From Propionibacteriaceae bacterium UBA7704 (GTDB taxonomy: Bacteria; Actinomycetota; Actinomycetes; Propionibacteriales; Propionibacteriaceae): a stretch of DNA of 64,000 bases. Location: NCBI GenBank assembly GCA_002482525.1, contig DLGC01000004.1, positions 187,945-251,944 of the forward strand, written 5' to 3'. The notes under the pieces were generated by a model. That model made no database searches. It had not been told where the DNA came from and was given only the letters and a program-made list of their open reading frames with translations. The translations under genes and the position numbers were made by a program. Shown here one piece after another: positions 36,091-44,733 of the stretch (the stretch's first letter is position 1; every line of letters starts with the position of its first letter).

Positions 36091-36125
36091 CACGCACAGG
36101 CTACAGATTCTGAAGCCTGTGCGTG
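36091..36125. promoter_or_regulatory. 35-bp near-perfect palindrome upstream of the CoA-transferase gene
   Basis: CACGCACAGGCT (36091-36102) pairs with AGCCTGTGCGTG (36114-36125), and CAGA/TCTG pairs at the centre. Sixteen of 17 base pairs match around one central base. It lies between the ATG (36066) and a minus-strand TTGACA (36124-36129), so it either overlaps the promoter as an operator or forms a hairpin in the leader. Confidence 0.7.
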
Positions 36126-36395
36126 TCAAATGGCTAGCATTTGTCCGCGATTGTTCGCCCTGGTGAGTTTGTATTATCAAGGGGTGATGCACGGATTGTG
36201 GGCCGGGGCCGACCTCGAGGCCGCTTCGTCGCGACGTGGCAACGGGTGCCCGGCATCTGGCTCGGGCACCCGTGTGCAGTACTTCTGAATGGCATCCGCG
36301 GAACGGCTATCCACCTACCGACCATGGTGCCACCGCCCCACCGGTGTGGCGGGGCGAACGAGCGGGTAGCCTCATTGGGTGACACCCGGGCGGGT
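36126..36395. other. Intergenic region with a 10-bp hairpin
   Basis: No supported gene. CGGGTGCCCG (36243-36252) and CGGGCACCCG (36263-36272) form a perfect 10-bp hairpin 124 bp past the DUF1015 stop, possibly its terminator, though no T tract follows. A minus-strand TTGACA (36124-36129) may be the -35 of the CoA-transferase gene. The rest shows nothing I can name. Confidence 0.45.
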
Positions 36396-37586
36396 TCAGC
36401 CAAGCGCCGCCGTCGGACGCATCACCAGCCCGGTGCGCAGTTTCGGAGTGAAGAAGGTTGACTTCGGAGGCATCAAAAGGCCTTCTCGGGCGGTTCGCCG
36501 GATCTCCGCCAAGGACGTCGGCCGGATCAGCACCGCTGCTGCCACCGCCCCCGAAGTAACCAACTCCACGGTCTCGGTCAAGCCGTGCTGATAGCTGACC
36601 TGCGCCGACGAATCGGCCAAGGCATGCTCCAGATAGGCGCCGTCGAGCGCTCGGACATCGACGAAGGCGTCGGGCTTCGGGATGAGCCAGTGTGCCGAGC
36701 CGTCGGGGGCGAGTAGGACCAGGCGCCCCCGTTCCACCATCTCGGCGAGCGTTCCGGGGCTGGGCTCCGGTGCGGGTTCGATCTCGAAACAGGTGGCCAA
36801 ATCGCGCTGAAGCCCCGCAAATTCTATGCCCGTATATACCCTGTGGATGGCCTCGATGCTGAGCTGATCCTCGATCAGTTCATTGATGAAAGCCAGCGTA
36901 AACTCAGCTGCGCCAGCTGTGTCCCCGGTGGCCGCGCGCACTTCATCTCGGTAGTTTCGTGAGATCGCGTAACGGTGATGGCCGTCGGCGATCAGGACGT
37001 CATCGGCGGCCAGGATCTCGGTGATGGCTGCGATCCGCGTCGGATCGGTGATCCGCTCCACGCGATGCACCACGCCGTCGACATCGAGTTCTCCGACCGC
37101 TTCGGCCGGGGCGGCCAGAGCCTCGGTGAGGCCAGCAGCCAGGGACAGACCCCAAACCGGCGAGGTGTTGGTAGCCGTGGCACGAGTCAGGTCCAGCCGG
37201 TCGGTGACCGCCTTGGGAGTGGTTCGCTCGTGGGGGAGCACTCCGCCGGCGTCGATGTCGACCACCTCGAGCCCGGTGAGCACTCCGCTGATCACCCGTT
37301 GTGCTCCGGTGGCGTCGGTGAATTGCATGCGGTAGATCGTCAGCGACGGCACCGGATCCATCACCAGCACCCCCTCGGCGAGCCATTCCTGCAGGGTTCG
37401 GGCAGCGCGCTGGTATCCCGCTTCCTCGGGGGTGGGCACATCGACGTGCACGATGTTGTGAACGTCACGAGCGGCCAACTGCGCGACGTCAGCCGCCGAA
37501 AGAACGTCATAGGGCGGTGCGATCACTGCAGTGAGGTCAGCGTTCGGGGCGTAGCGGATTGCGGCGAATGGTGCAGTCTTCGGCAT
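36396..37586 (-). CDS. DUF1015 family protein
   Basis: 396 residues. The N-terminus (APPYDVLSAADVAQLAARD), the central LIADGHHRYAISRNYRDE and the EAIHRVYTG segment are the family marks. DUF1015 proteins are widespread cytoplasmic proteins often found near serine or lipid metabolism genes, but no reaction is established with confidence here. The ATG is 7 nt after a TACCGT box, so the mRNA is probably leaderless and independent of the fucose genes, which end 26 bp upstream on the same strand. Confidence 0.88.
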   Translation of the reverse strand: MPKTAPFAAIRYAPNADLTAVIAPPYDVLSAADVAQLAARDVHNIVHVDVPTPEEAGYQRAARTLQEWLAEGVLVMDPVPSLTIYRMQFTDATGAQRVISGVLTGLEVVDIDAGGVLPHERTTPKAVTDRLDLTRATATNTSPVWGLSLAAGLTEALAAPAEAVGELDVDGVVHRVERITDPTRIAAITEILAADDVLIADGHHRYAISRNYRDEVRAATGDTAGAAEFTLAFINELIEDQLSIEAIHRVYTGIEFAGLQRDLATCFEIEPAPEPSPGTLAEMVERGRLVLLAPDGSAHWLIPKPDAFVDVRALDGAYLEHALADSSAQVSYQHGLTETVELVTSGAVAAAVLIRPTSLAEIRRTAREGLLMPPKSTFFTPKLRTGLVMRPTAALG

Positions 37587-37593
37587 GCACGAA

Positions 37594-37599
37594 ACGGTA
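37594..37599 (-). promoter_or_regulatory. -10 box TACCGT of the leaderless DUF1015 gene
   Basis: Read on the minus strand, TACCGT, 7 nt and then ATG. The box lies in the 26-bp gap after the GDP-fucose synthase stop. Confidence 0.5.
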
Positions 37600-37612
37600 G
37601 CGGACTCCCGCT

Positions 37613-38578
37613 TCAGGCCTGGCGCACCTGATCACCGTGTTCCAGATACCAGGCGTAGGTCTGAGCCAGCCCGTCGGCCAGGCTGTAGCGCGGTTTCCAT
37701 CCCAACCCGCGAAGCCGGGAGCTGTCCATGAGCTTGCGTGGCGTGCCGTCGGGTTTGGTCGGATCCTGAACGATGCGTCCGCGGTAGCCGACGACGTCGG
37801 CAATGGTGCGCGCCAGTTCGGCGATGCTGATTTCCACGCCGCTTCCCACGTTCACATGGGAGAGGCGTTCGGTGGCCGGCGTCCAGTACTGCTCGGCGGG
37901 CAGGCCGGCCACGAACACTGCTGCGGTTGCCATGTCGTCGACGTGCAAGAACTCGCGCAGCGGAGTCCCGGTTCCCCACACCACGACTTCGGGGGTGCCG
38001 TTGACGGACGCCTCGTGGAAGCGACGCAGCATGGCCGGCAGTACGTGGGAGTTGGTCGGGTGGAAGTTGTCGCCGGTGCCGTACAGATTGGTGGGCATGA
38101 CGGAGCGATAGTCACGTCCGTATTGGCGGTGATAGCTCTCGCACAGCTTGATGCCGGCGATCTTCGCGATGGCGTACGGCTCGTTGGTCAGCTCCAGCGG
38201 CCCGGTGAGCAGCGAGTCTTCGCGCATCGGTTGCTCGGCGAGCCGCGGATAGATGCATGACGATCCCAGGAACATCAGCCTGTCGACGTCGTTGGCGTGG
38301 GCCGCGGCGATGACATTGGCCTCGATCATCAGGTTGTCGTAGAGGAAATCCGCCGGATAGGTGTCGTTGGCATGGATACCGCCGACCTTGGCCGCGGCGA
38401 GATACACCTCGTCGAGGTGCTGATCGGCGAAGAATGCCCGCACTGCCGCTTGGTCGATCAGGTCCAGTTCGGCGTGGCCGGCGGTAACCACCTCGATCTC
38501 AGGATCGGACGCCAACGCCCGCACGATCGCCGAGCCCACCATGCCGCGGTGGCCGGCGACGAAGATGCGCCGACTCAC
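37613..38578 (-). CDS. fcl: GDP-L-fucose synthase
   Basis: 321 residues, normal for Fcl/WcaG. The Rossmann motif GHRGMVGSAIVRAL is at the N-terminus; the SDR catalytic YxxxK is in EPYAIAKIAGIKLCESY, and the GSSCIYPR and NLYGTGDNFHPTNSHVLPA segments are diagnostic. The enzyme epimerises and reduces GDP-4-keto-6-deoxymannose to GDP-L-fucose with NADPH in the cytoplasm. The GTG start overlaps the gmd stop (GTGA), so the two are translationally coupled and complete the pathway from GDP-mannose. The sugar is presumably used by the exopolysaccharide genes upstream. Confidence 0.96.
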   Translation of the reverse strand: MSRRIFVAGHRGMVGSAIVRALASDPEIEVVTAGHAELDLIDQAAVRAFFADQHLDEVYLAAAKVGGIHANDTYPADFLYDNLMIEANVIAAAHANDVDRLMFLGSSCIYPRLAEQPMREDSLLTGPLELTNEPYAIAKIAGIKLCESYHRQYGRDYRSVMPTNLYGTGDNFHPTNSHVLPAMLRRFHEASVNGTPEVVVWGTGTPLREFLHVDDMATAAVFVAGLPAEQYWTPATERLSHVNVGSGVEISIAELARTIADVVGYRGRIVQDPTKPDGTPRKLMDSSRLRGLGWKPRYSLADGLAQTYAWYLEHGDQVRQA

Positions 38579-39696
38579 TGCGCCGCCTGCGGGGGAACCT
38601 CGTAGCCGTTGAGTTTGAGGAAGGCCAACCGCCGCGCCTCAGCCAAGTCAGAGGTCGCCATCTCCTCGATCAGTTCGGTGATTCCGATCTGAGGGGTCCA
38701 GTCCAGTTGGACCCGCGCCTTGGCTGCGTCGCCCAACAGGGTCTCGACCTCGGCGGGGCGGAAGTAGCGCGGGTCTACCCGGGCCACCACGGCTCCAGGG
38801 CTCAGATCGGTCTCCACTCCGTCGTCGAGGGTGTCCAGGATGGCGATCTCTTCCACCCCGGAACCTTCGAAGCGCAGGTGCATGCCGAGCGCCCTCGCGG
38901 TGCTCGCCACGAACTGACGAACCGAGTACTGCTCGCCGGTGGCGATCACATAGTCCTGGGGTTGATCCTGCTGCAGCATCAGCCACTGGAGGCGCACGTA
39001 GTCCTTGGCGTGTCCCCAGTCGCGCAATGCGTTGAGGTTGCCCAGGTACAGGCAGTCATCCAGCCCGGTGAGCACCCGCGCCAGTCCGCGGGTGATCTTC
39101 CTGGTCACGAAGGTTTCGCCTCGCCGGGGAGATTCGTGGTTGAACAGGATGCCGTTGCAGGCGTACACCCCGTAGGCCTCGCGGTAGTTCACTGTGATCC
39201 AGTAGGCGTACAGCTTGGCTACCGCATATGGCGAGCGGGGGTGGAACGGTGTGGTCTCGGTTTGTGGCACCTGCTGGACCAGCCCGTACAACTCGGAGGT
39301 GGATGCCTGGTAGAACCGCACACTGTCAGTGAGCCCGAGCAGGCGGATCGACTCCAGGATCCGCAGCGCACCCAGTGCATCCACATCGGCGGTGTATTCG
39401 GGTGCCTCGAAGCTCACCGCGACGTGGGATTGGGCCCCCAGGTTGTAGATCTCGTCGGGGCGCACGTCACCGATGATCCGGGTGAGGCTGGTGGAGTCGG
39501 TCAGATCCCCGTAGTGCAGGAACATCTGGACGTTCGATTGGTGCGGATCCTGATAGATGTGGTCGATCCGCTGCGTGTTGAGCTGGGATGAACGGCGTTT
39601 GATGCCGTGGACCTCGTAGCCCTTCTGCACCAGGAACTCTGCCAAGTAGGAGCCGTCCTGCCCGGTGATTCCGGTGATCAAGGCACGCTTTGCCAT
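38575..39696 (-). CDS. gmd: GDP-mannose 4,6-dehydratase
   Basis: 373 residues, full length. GITGQDGSYLAEFLV is the NADP-binding motif; KRRSSQLNTQRIDHIY, the STSELYG segment and SPYAVAKLYAYWITVNYREAYG (with YxxxK) define Gmd. GILFNHESPRRGETFVTRKI is a family signature. It dehydrates GDP-D-mannose to GDP-4-keto-6-deoxymannose, the first step to GDP-L-fucose. An AAGGGA site lies 6-8 nt before the ATG. It shares four bases with fcl downstream. Confidence 0.97.
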   Translation of the reverse strand: MAKRALITGITGQDGSYLAEFLVQKGYEVHGIKRRSSQLNTQRIDHIYQDPHQSNVQMFLHYGDLTDSTSLTRIIGDVRPDEIYNLGAQSHVAVSFEAPEYTADVDALGALRILESIRLLGLTDSVRFYQASTSELYGLVQQVPQTETTPFHPRSPYAVAKLYAYWITVNYREAYGVYACNGILFNHESPRRGETFVTRKITRGLARVLTGLDDCLYLGNLNALRDWGHAKDYVRLQWLMLQQDQPQDYVIATGEQYSVRQFVASTARALGMHLRFEGSGVEEIAILDTLDDGVETDLSPGAVVARVDPRYFRPAEVETLLGDAAKARVQLDWTPQIGITELIEEMATSDLAEARRLAFLKLNGYEVPPQAAQ

Positions 39697-39752
39697 TGTT
39701 GTCCCTTCTTACCCAGGCCACGCTGGTTTCAGCCTAGTGGCCGGCTGCAGGT

Positions 39753-40907
39753 TCACGAGCGGATGGAGATCAGTATTGTCTGCAACTCGGTGATGACCGT
39801 GGCGAGCAGCCCCTTGAATGGCCAGCCGGGGGTGGTGGCACCGGTGGGAGCTGCGTGGGGAATGGCCCAGAGGCTGACGAATAGGCCCACCGATAGCGGA
39901 TTCCACAGCCGGGATTCGATCAGGTCGCGATGGCTGACCGCGATGCAGATTGACAGTTCGATGATCAGAATGTGCAGCCAGCGCCCGTAGTCGATGCCGA
40001 GTACAAACAGCGGTGCGATCCCGATCGCCGCGGCCAGCGCCCAAGCCCAGTATCGACGCAGCCACGGACTGAGTGCGATCGGGAGCACCGCCAAGGCCGC
40101 CATGACCAGATACCCGCTGTAGGTGGGGGCGTCTTTGGCGACCAGGTCCAGACTGTCCTGCAGGCTGCGACCCATCCACGCCACGGCCCCGGTGCACAAG
40201 TTCTGGCCTAGCCCCTGCTCGATGATCTTCGTGCACAACTGGGTGGAGGTCGCGGCCGTGCCGTGCCACACCGTGGAGGCTGCCAGGGCTAGGGTTCCGA
40301 CGCCGGCGAAGGCAGCGGCGAAGCTGCGGCGCAGTGGCATCGTGGGTTCGGTCAACAGCAGGAAGCCAACTGTGGGCAGCAACAAAGCCACCGACTCCCA
40401 GGAGAAGACTCCGAGGGTCCACACCAACAATGCCGCCGCCAGGAGGGCGATGCGCCAGCCTCGAGCCAATCCTCGACGCGCCACGGCGATGAGCACCAGC
40501 GCCACGAAGCCCAGAATCTCCTTGCGGAACCCGCCCAGCGGATCCCAACCGATGAACGGCAACGCGGCCGGCGACGCGACCAGGGCGATGGCCGACCAGG
40601 AGAAGTCGGTTCGGAACAGGTAGTTGATGAAGAAGGCGAAGATGGGAACGTAGCAAGCCACTTGGATCGTGAACAGCAACCACAGGGTGGCCGGCCCCGA
40701 GGGGGCGACGGTGAACAGCAACTCGCCGAACAGTCCGCGGCGGATGAACTCCCCGGGGTAGGCGATCAGCCAGTCGGCGGTCTGATGGTCGTTTCCACCG
40801 CCGGCTATGACACCTGCATAGGTGCTGATGGCCAGATAGGCGCTGATGCCGAGGACGGCGAAAGCCGTGATGAGACGAGGCCACGGCAGCCTTCGGGTTG
40901 CCGTCAT
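39753..40907 (-). CDS. Polytopic membrane protein of the exopolysaccharide locus
   Basis: 384 residues with about ten hydrophobic segments. A conserved-looking loop after the first helix reads YPGEFIRRGLFGELLF, and two later loops carry single cysteines (TQLCTKII and NLCTGAV). Proteins of this kind, sometimes with the RRG loop, occur in polysaccharide clusters and may be GT-C-like glycosyltransferases or polymerases, but no catalytic motif is certain. A large alternative frame on the same strand (39709-40884) is a shadow. It lies between gmd and the sugar phosphotransferase on the same strand, separated from the latter by a strong hairpin. Confidence 0.75.
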   Translation of the reverse strand: MTATRRLPWPRLITAFAVLGISAYLAISTYAGVIAGGGNDHQTADWLIAYPGEFIRRGLFGELLFTVAPSGPATLWLLFTIQVACYVPIFAFFINYLFRTDFSWSAIALVASPAALPFIGWDPLGGFRKEILGFVALVLIAVARRGLARGWRIALLAAALLVWTLGVFSWESVALLLPTVGFLLLTEPTMPLRRSFAAAFAGVGTLALAASTVWHGTAATSTQLCTKIIEQGLGQNLCTGAVAWMGRSLQDSLDLVAKDAPTYSGYLVMAALAVLPIALSPWLRRYWAWALAAAIGIAPLFVLGIDYGRWLHILIIELSICIAVSHRDLIESRLWNPLSVGLFVSLWAIPHAAPTGATTPGWPFKGLLATVITELQTILISIRS

Positions 40908-40951
40908 CGGACGGTGGAACTCAGCATGATGTCACACGGTACCGGAACAGG

Positions 40952-40993
40952 CTCGGTGGCGTCGGTCGGGGGATCGGGACCGACGCCACCGAG
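40952..40993 (-). terminator. 16-bp perfect hairpin after the sugar phosphotransferase gene
   Basis: Arms 40952-40967 and 40978-40993 are perfect complements around a 10-base loop, 17 bp past the stop at 41011. It separates this gene from the membrane-protein gene that follows on the same strand. Confidence 0.85.
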
Positions 40994-41010
40994 GCATTTG
41001 GGGGAGTGGG

Positions 41011-42480
41011 TCAGTAGGCGCCGCTGGGCGCCACGACCGCGCGAGCTGTCTTTCCCAGGATCATCAGATCCTGAACCATAGACCAGTTGTCGACGTAGTA
41101 GTTGTCCAGTCGCACCGTGTCTTCCCAAGAAAGATCGGAACGGCCGGATACCTGCCATAGACCGGTCAGTCCGGGGCGGACATCGAGACGACGGCGGGCG
41201 TCCTTGTCGTAGTGGGCGACCTCGCTGGCCAAGGCCGGCCGGGGACCAACCAGGCTCATGTTGCCGACCAGCGCATTCCAGAACTGGGGCAGCTCATCGA
41301 TAGAGAAGCGGCGGATGAACCGACCCACTCGCGTGATGCGGGGGTCATGGGTCATCTTGAACAACGGGCCAGCGCCTTCATTCAGATGCGCCAGTTCGGC
41401 GAGGCGAGCTTCGGCGTCCACCGCCATGCTGCGGAACTTCAGGCATTCGAACTCTTCACCCTTCAGGCCGACGCGGCGCTGCCGGAAGAACACCGGACCG
41501 CCGTCCTCGAGCTTGATGGCCAGCGCCACGATCGCCATCACCGGCGCGGACGCGATCAGCAGCATGGTGGAGCCGATGACGTCGAAAGTGCGCTTCACCC
41601 AACGTCCCGAAGCCAGCGCCTGGGGCCGCTCAACGTCGACCAGCGGCAGACCGGCCACCGGACGCACCTCGAGGCGATTGGCGCTGGTATCGGTGATGGC
41701 CGGCACCACGATCATCTGGATGTCGTGCTCCTCGAGTTCCCACGCCATGTGGCGGAACTCCGAAGCCGCGTTGAATGAGCCTTCGGCGAAGAAGACGGCT
41801 TCGGCTTCGTGCTCTTCGATGATCGAAACCGCTTCGGACATGTTGCCCAGCACCGGCAGGCCACCGGGAGTGTAGGCAACCTTGTCGCTGGTGATGGCAC
41901 CGATGACGCGGTAGCCCAACCAGGATTCCCGACGCAGCACCTGAGCGATGGCGTCGACGTGACCGCTGTCACCGGCGACGACCAGCGGTGTGGTCAGCGC
42001 GCCTCGGGCGTGGATGGCCCCCATCGCCTTGCGGCGGGCGTAGCGGGCCAGCAGCAGCGCGAAGGACCCGAAGGTGAACATGAGCACGAAGGCGGCACGA
42101 GGAAAGTCGTACTTCATCAGGTAGGCGGTGATGCCGAGCAGCGCCGAAGTGGCGGCGGTGGCCATCAGCACGCGCTTGTATTCCATGGCCCCGGCACGGA
42201 GATGACGCAGCGAATCGGCACCGAAGATGCGCAGCATCACCAACCAGCCGACCACGATGAACGGGCCGGATGCCTGCATGATGAGCAAGGTGTCGTCCTG
42301 GCCGGGAAACGGCAGCAGGCCTCGTGCCATGACCGCGACGATCAGAGCAAGACTGATCATCAGGGCGTCGCCCACATACAGGGCGGTGAGTTGAACGCGC
42401 TTCGAGAGCACGGTGACGGGCACGCGTGAAGTCGATGCTGCTTGTGCAACAGCATCCAATTGCGCAGAAACTGTGGTCAT
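41011..42480 (-). CDS. Polyprenyl-phosphate sugar phosphotransferase (WbaP/CpsE type)
   Basis: 489 residues. Four membrane helices (about 30-165) precede a Rossmann-like domain (PLVVAGDSGHVDAIAQVLR), one more helix (about 290-315), and the catalytic bacterial sugar transferase domain: KRTFDVIGS, FFRQRRVGLKGEEFECLKFR, SIDELPQFWNALVGNMSLVG, PRPALASEV and RPGLTGLWQVSGR. The enzyme puts the first sugar-1-phosphate of the repeat unit on undecaprenyl phosphate at the inner membrane face. The layout with the Rossmann middle domain is that of full-length WbaP/CpsE. Its promoter region carries the CCCGAACGGG element shared with the two glycosidase genes, suggesting common control. Confidence 0.95.
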   Translation of the reverse strand: MTTVSAQLDAVAQAASTSRVPVTVLSKRVQLTALYVGDALMISLALIVAVMARGLLPFPGQDDTLLIMQASGPFIVVGWLVMLRIFGADSLRHLRAGAMEYKRVLMATAATSALLGITAYLMKYDFPRAAFVLMFTFGSFALLLARYARRKAMGAIHARGALTTPLVVAGDSGHVDAIAQVLRRESWLGYRVIGAITSDKVAYTPGGLPVLGNMSEAVSIIEEHEAEAVFFAEGSFNAASEFRHMAWELEEHDIQMIVVPAITDTSANRLEVRPVAGLPLVDVERPQALASGRWVKRTFDVIGSTMLLIASAPVMAIVALAIKLEDGGPVFFRQRRVGLKGEEFECLKFRSMAVDAEARLAELAHLNEGAGPLFKMTHDPRITRVGRFIRRFSIDELPQFWNALVGNMSLVGPRPALASEVAHYDKDARRRLDVRPGLTGLWQVSGRSDLSWEDTVRLDNYYVDNWSMVQDLMILGKTARAVVAPSGAY

Positions 42481-42539
42481 GATCCCCCCCGGTTCAGACC
42501 CATCCAGCCAATCCCCCGAGAGGCTGAACAGTGCACCCC

Positions 42540-42557
42540 TTCCCCCGAACGGGTGAC
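42540..42557. promoter_or_regulatory. CCCG-AA-CGGG dyad element before the sugar phosphotransferase gene
   Basis: TTCCCCCGAACGGGTGAC matches the glycosidase elements at 53513-53530 and 53424-53441 in the CCCGNNCGGGT core. On the minus strand it lies just after a plausible -10 (CACTAT), in the first part of the transcript. Confidence 0.5.
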
Positions 42558-42853
42558 ACTGGCAGATAGTGTGGCGGCTGAGCGACGATGTTGCAAGTGC
42601 GCTACTCGCTCAGGAATGCCTGAGACGACCCCGTCAGGGTGGATTAGTTTGGTTCGGGTCGTAATACTGAGTACATCAGCGCACCGGCACGGCTGGCTTT
42701 CGGGGGGAAGCGGTTGTACGGTTCGGGCAGCCAGATGTCATTCAGTTGGTCCCGGGAAACGGGATAGTCGCTTCAGGGCGAACTCGGGATCCGCTGATCG
42801 GGGGGCATCGTTGGTTCTGACCGGGTCGAAGAACATCGTCGGAGACGCTGGTG

Positions 42854-42889
42854 CGGAGGGGTATCGCGAGACGGTGCCCCTCCGTTTTT
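42854..42889 (+). terminator. Strong intrinsic terminator, + orientation
   Basis: CGGAGGGG pairs with CCCCTCCG, extended inward by about five pairs to a 5-base loop, and is followed by TTTTTA. This is the best T-tract terminator in the window. It also lies just beyond the stop of the minus-strand glycosyltransferase, for which the T tract is on the wrong side. Confidence 0.8.
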
Positions 42890-42903
42890 ACGTTCAGCGA
42901 CGG

Positions 42904-44124
42904 TCAGCGACCGCTGCGCGCGGGTGAGCTCGCCGCGATGAGCGCCTGCCCCAACTCGACGGTGGCCCGCTGGGGTGACAACACTCGGCGACGGTATTCC
43001 TGGCCGGCGGCACCGAGCTGCGCCATCTGTTGCGGATCCTCGGACAGGGCCTCGGCAGCGGCCAGCAGCGAGGCTGGATCATCGGGATCAACCCGGATGC
43101 CCGCGGCCGCCGCAGCGATCTCATCGGCCGTGACGCTGTCGGCATCCACCGCAGCCAGGACGGGCCGTCCGGAATGGAAATAGGACGTGAGCTTGCTGGG
43201 AACCGACATTTCGGTCATTCCGGGAAGCTCATTCACCAGCAGAATGTCGGCACTGGCTAGTGTGTCGGCGAATTCCGCGGAATCCACCGGGTCGAGGAAC
43301 TGCAGATTCGGATTAGCTCCCATGGCCTGCAACGCCGAACGTCGATGCCCGTCGCCCATGAGCACAAAGCGCACGCGTGATCCGGATTGTGCCGCCACCT
43401 GCGAGGCGTTGACGACATTCTCCAAGTTCTGCTTGGCACCCATGTTGCCGGCGTGCAGCACGATGACGTCCTGCGGTGCCCAACCCAGTCGAGTCCGCAG
43501 AGCTTCGTCGCGACGCCCGGGGTCGGTGAGGTGGGTCCAGTTGCGAACCACCCGCACCCGAGCAGGATCAACACCGAGTTCGCTGGTCACGAAGGCCTTG
43601 AAGCGGTCGTGAATCACCACGACCTGATCAGCGTGGCGCAGGGTCGCCGATTCGATGCGACCAATGAGGCCGGCGATTCGGGACGCCGCGCCGGTCTGGC
43701 TGGCGCTGAGGGTGTAGATGTCCTGAACCCACACCACGCTGGGACGGCGGGTCAGCGCGGCGCGCGCGATGATCAATGCGGTACTGAGCAGCGCCGGGGT
43801 GACTGCGAGCACCACGTCGGCGCCGAACCACGAGTTCGCGGCCGCCCGCAGCCCGAATCCCACCTCCATGAGCGAACGGCCGATGACGCCGCCGTCCCGG
43901 GGTACGGGGTGGCGAAGGCGCTGCACCTTGATGTCGTTGACGAGTTCACGTCGGCTGAGCCCGGTGTAGCCGTCGGCGATCTGCCATTGCGGATAGTGCG
44001 GGTAGCCGGTGACCACAGTGATGTCGTGCCCCTGTTCGGCCAAGCCCGCAGCGGCCCCCGCAGTGTAGGGGGCTATTCCGGTGGTCTCGGGCAGATAGTT
44101 GATTCCGAGGAGGGTGATGCGCAC
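42904..44124 (-). CDS. GT4-family glycosyltransferase (WcaI-like)
   Basis: 406 residues with a two-domain GT-B fold. The N-terminal domain starts LLGINYLPETTGIAPYTAGA and has GYPHYPQW. The C-terminal donor domain has VLHAGNMGAKQNLENVV, GDGHRR and LPGMTEMSVPSKLTSYFHSG, where the E of EMSVPSK matches the GT4 EX7E region. It resembles the colanic-acid WcaI group. It should add one sugar to the lipid-linked repeat unit on the cytoplasmic face. The GTG start follows the phosphatase stop by 3 bp, in an operon with the phosphatase and kinase upstream. Confidence 0.92.
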   Translation of the reverse strand: MRITLLGINYLPETTGIAPYTAGAAAGLAEQGHDITVVTGYPHYPQWQIADGYTGLSRRELVNDIKVQRLRHPVPRDGGVIGRSLMEVGFGLRAAANSWFGADVVLAVTPALLSTALIIARAALTRRPSVVWVQDIYTLSASQTGAASRIAGLIGRIESATLRHADQVVVIHDRFKAFVTSELGVDPARVRVVRNWTHLTDPGRRDEALRTRLGWAPQDVIVLHAGNMGAKQNLENVVNASQVAAQSGSRVRFVLMGDGHRRSALQAMGANPNLQFLDPVDSAEFADTLASADILLVNELPGMTEMSVPSKLTSYFHSGRPVLAAVDADSVTADEIAAAAAGIRVDPDDPASLLAAAEALSEDPQQMAQLGAAGQEYRRRVLSPQRATVELGQALIAASSPARSGR

Positions 44125-44127
44125 GGG

Positions 44128-44733
44128 TCAGGAACGGTTTCTGGAGAGATCCTTCAGCCCGGTGATCAGTTCTGCCAGCAGGCTGATGGCCGGGTCGATG
44201 GCGGCGAAGGTCGCCGGGAACAGGCGGCGATGCGAATTCACCGGATCCACGATGTCGTCGTCATCCTGGCTGCCGGCCGACAGGCCGCGGTTGCGATTGG
44301 CCAGCTGAGCCAGAGCCTCCAGCGGACCGCTCGTGGCCACCCGGATCTCGCCGACCGGGTCGAGTTGGATCAAGCGAACGAACTGGCGCAGGGTGAAGGT
44401 CACATTGCGGCGTTCCGGGGCCAGGCGGGCGACCAGTCGGCGGTGGTCCCGGGTGGCGGTGAGGACCAGGCCGGCTTGCTGCACCAGTTGCGAACTGAGC
44501 TGCGTGGTGGTGAATCCGCTGGCGTCGATGCCTCGATTGTCGAGTTCCTCGGCCACCACGGGATGCACCCCCGAATGAGCCAGCGCATAGGTGCCCGCTG
44601 AGTGCACCGGCAGTGCAGCGGCGGAGGTATCGGCCAAGCGCTGCGCCAGCGTCAGCTCCATGAAGGGGGAGCGCGCGATGTTGCCGGTACACACGAACAG
44701 GATGCTGCGGCTCTCGCTGCGGGACGGGGTCAC
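44128..44733 (-). CDS. Low-molecular-weight protein tyrosine phosphatase
   Basis: 201 residues. The CX5R loop is CTGNIARS near the N-terminus; the general acid is in DDDDIVDP, close to the usual C-terminal DP motif. It is about 40 residues longer than typical enzymes, with the extra residues at both ends. In exopolysaccharide loci such phosphatases dephosphorylate the C-terminal tyrosine cluster of the BY-kinase, whose gene ends in a GTGA overlap with this start. That pairing fits the gene order; activity on the kinase is inferred. Confidence 0.92.
   Translation of the reverse strand: MTPSRSESRSILFVCTGNIARSPFMELTLAQRLADTSAAALPVHSAGTYALAHSGVHPVVAEELDNRGIDASGFTTTQLSSQLVQQAGLVLTATRDHRRLVARLAPERRNVTFTLRQFVRLIQLDPVGEIRVATSGPLEALAQLANRNRGLSAGSQDDDDIVDPVNSHRRLFPATFAAIDPAISLLAELITGLKDLSRNRS

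Larger units (their letters stand above)
42481..42903. other. 423-bp intergenic region with possible small RNA
   Basis: It holds the leader of the sugar transferase gene on the minus strand, with the CCCCCGAACGGG element, and a strong terminator at its far end pointing in the + direction. No + strand gene precedes that terminator, so a small + strand RNA starting after a box such as TAATAC (about 42662) is possible. No ORF is convincing. Confidence 0.4.

Noticed and set aside
36186..36288. Short + strand ORF beginning MHGLWAGADLE
   Set aside because: It lies in a non-coding stretch, contains the 10-bp hairpin arms, and has no supporting features beyond a chance AAGGGG.
39709..40884. 391-residue alternative frame over the membrane protein at 39753
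   Set aside because: It is rich in Arg, His and Pro, as a shadow frame is, while the chosen frame gives clean membrane helices.
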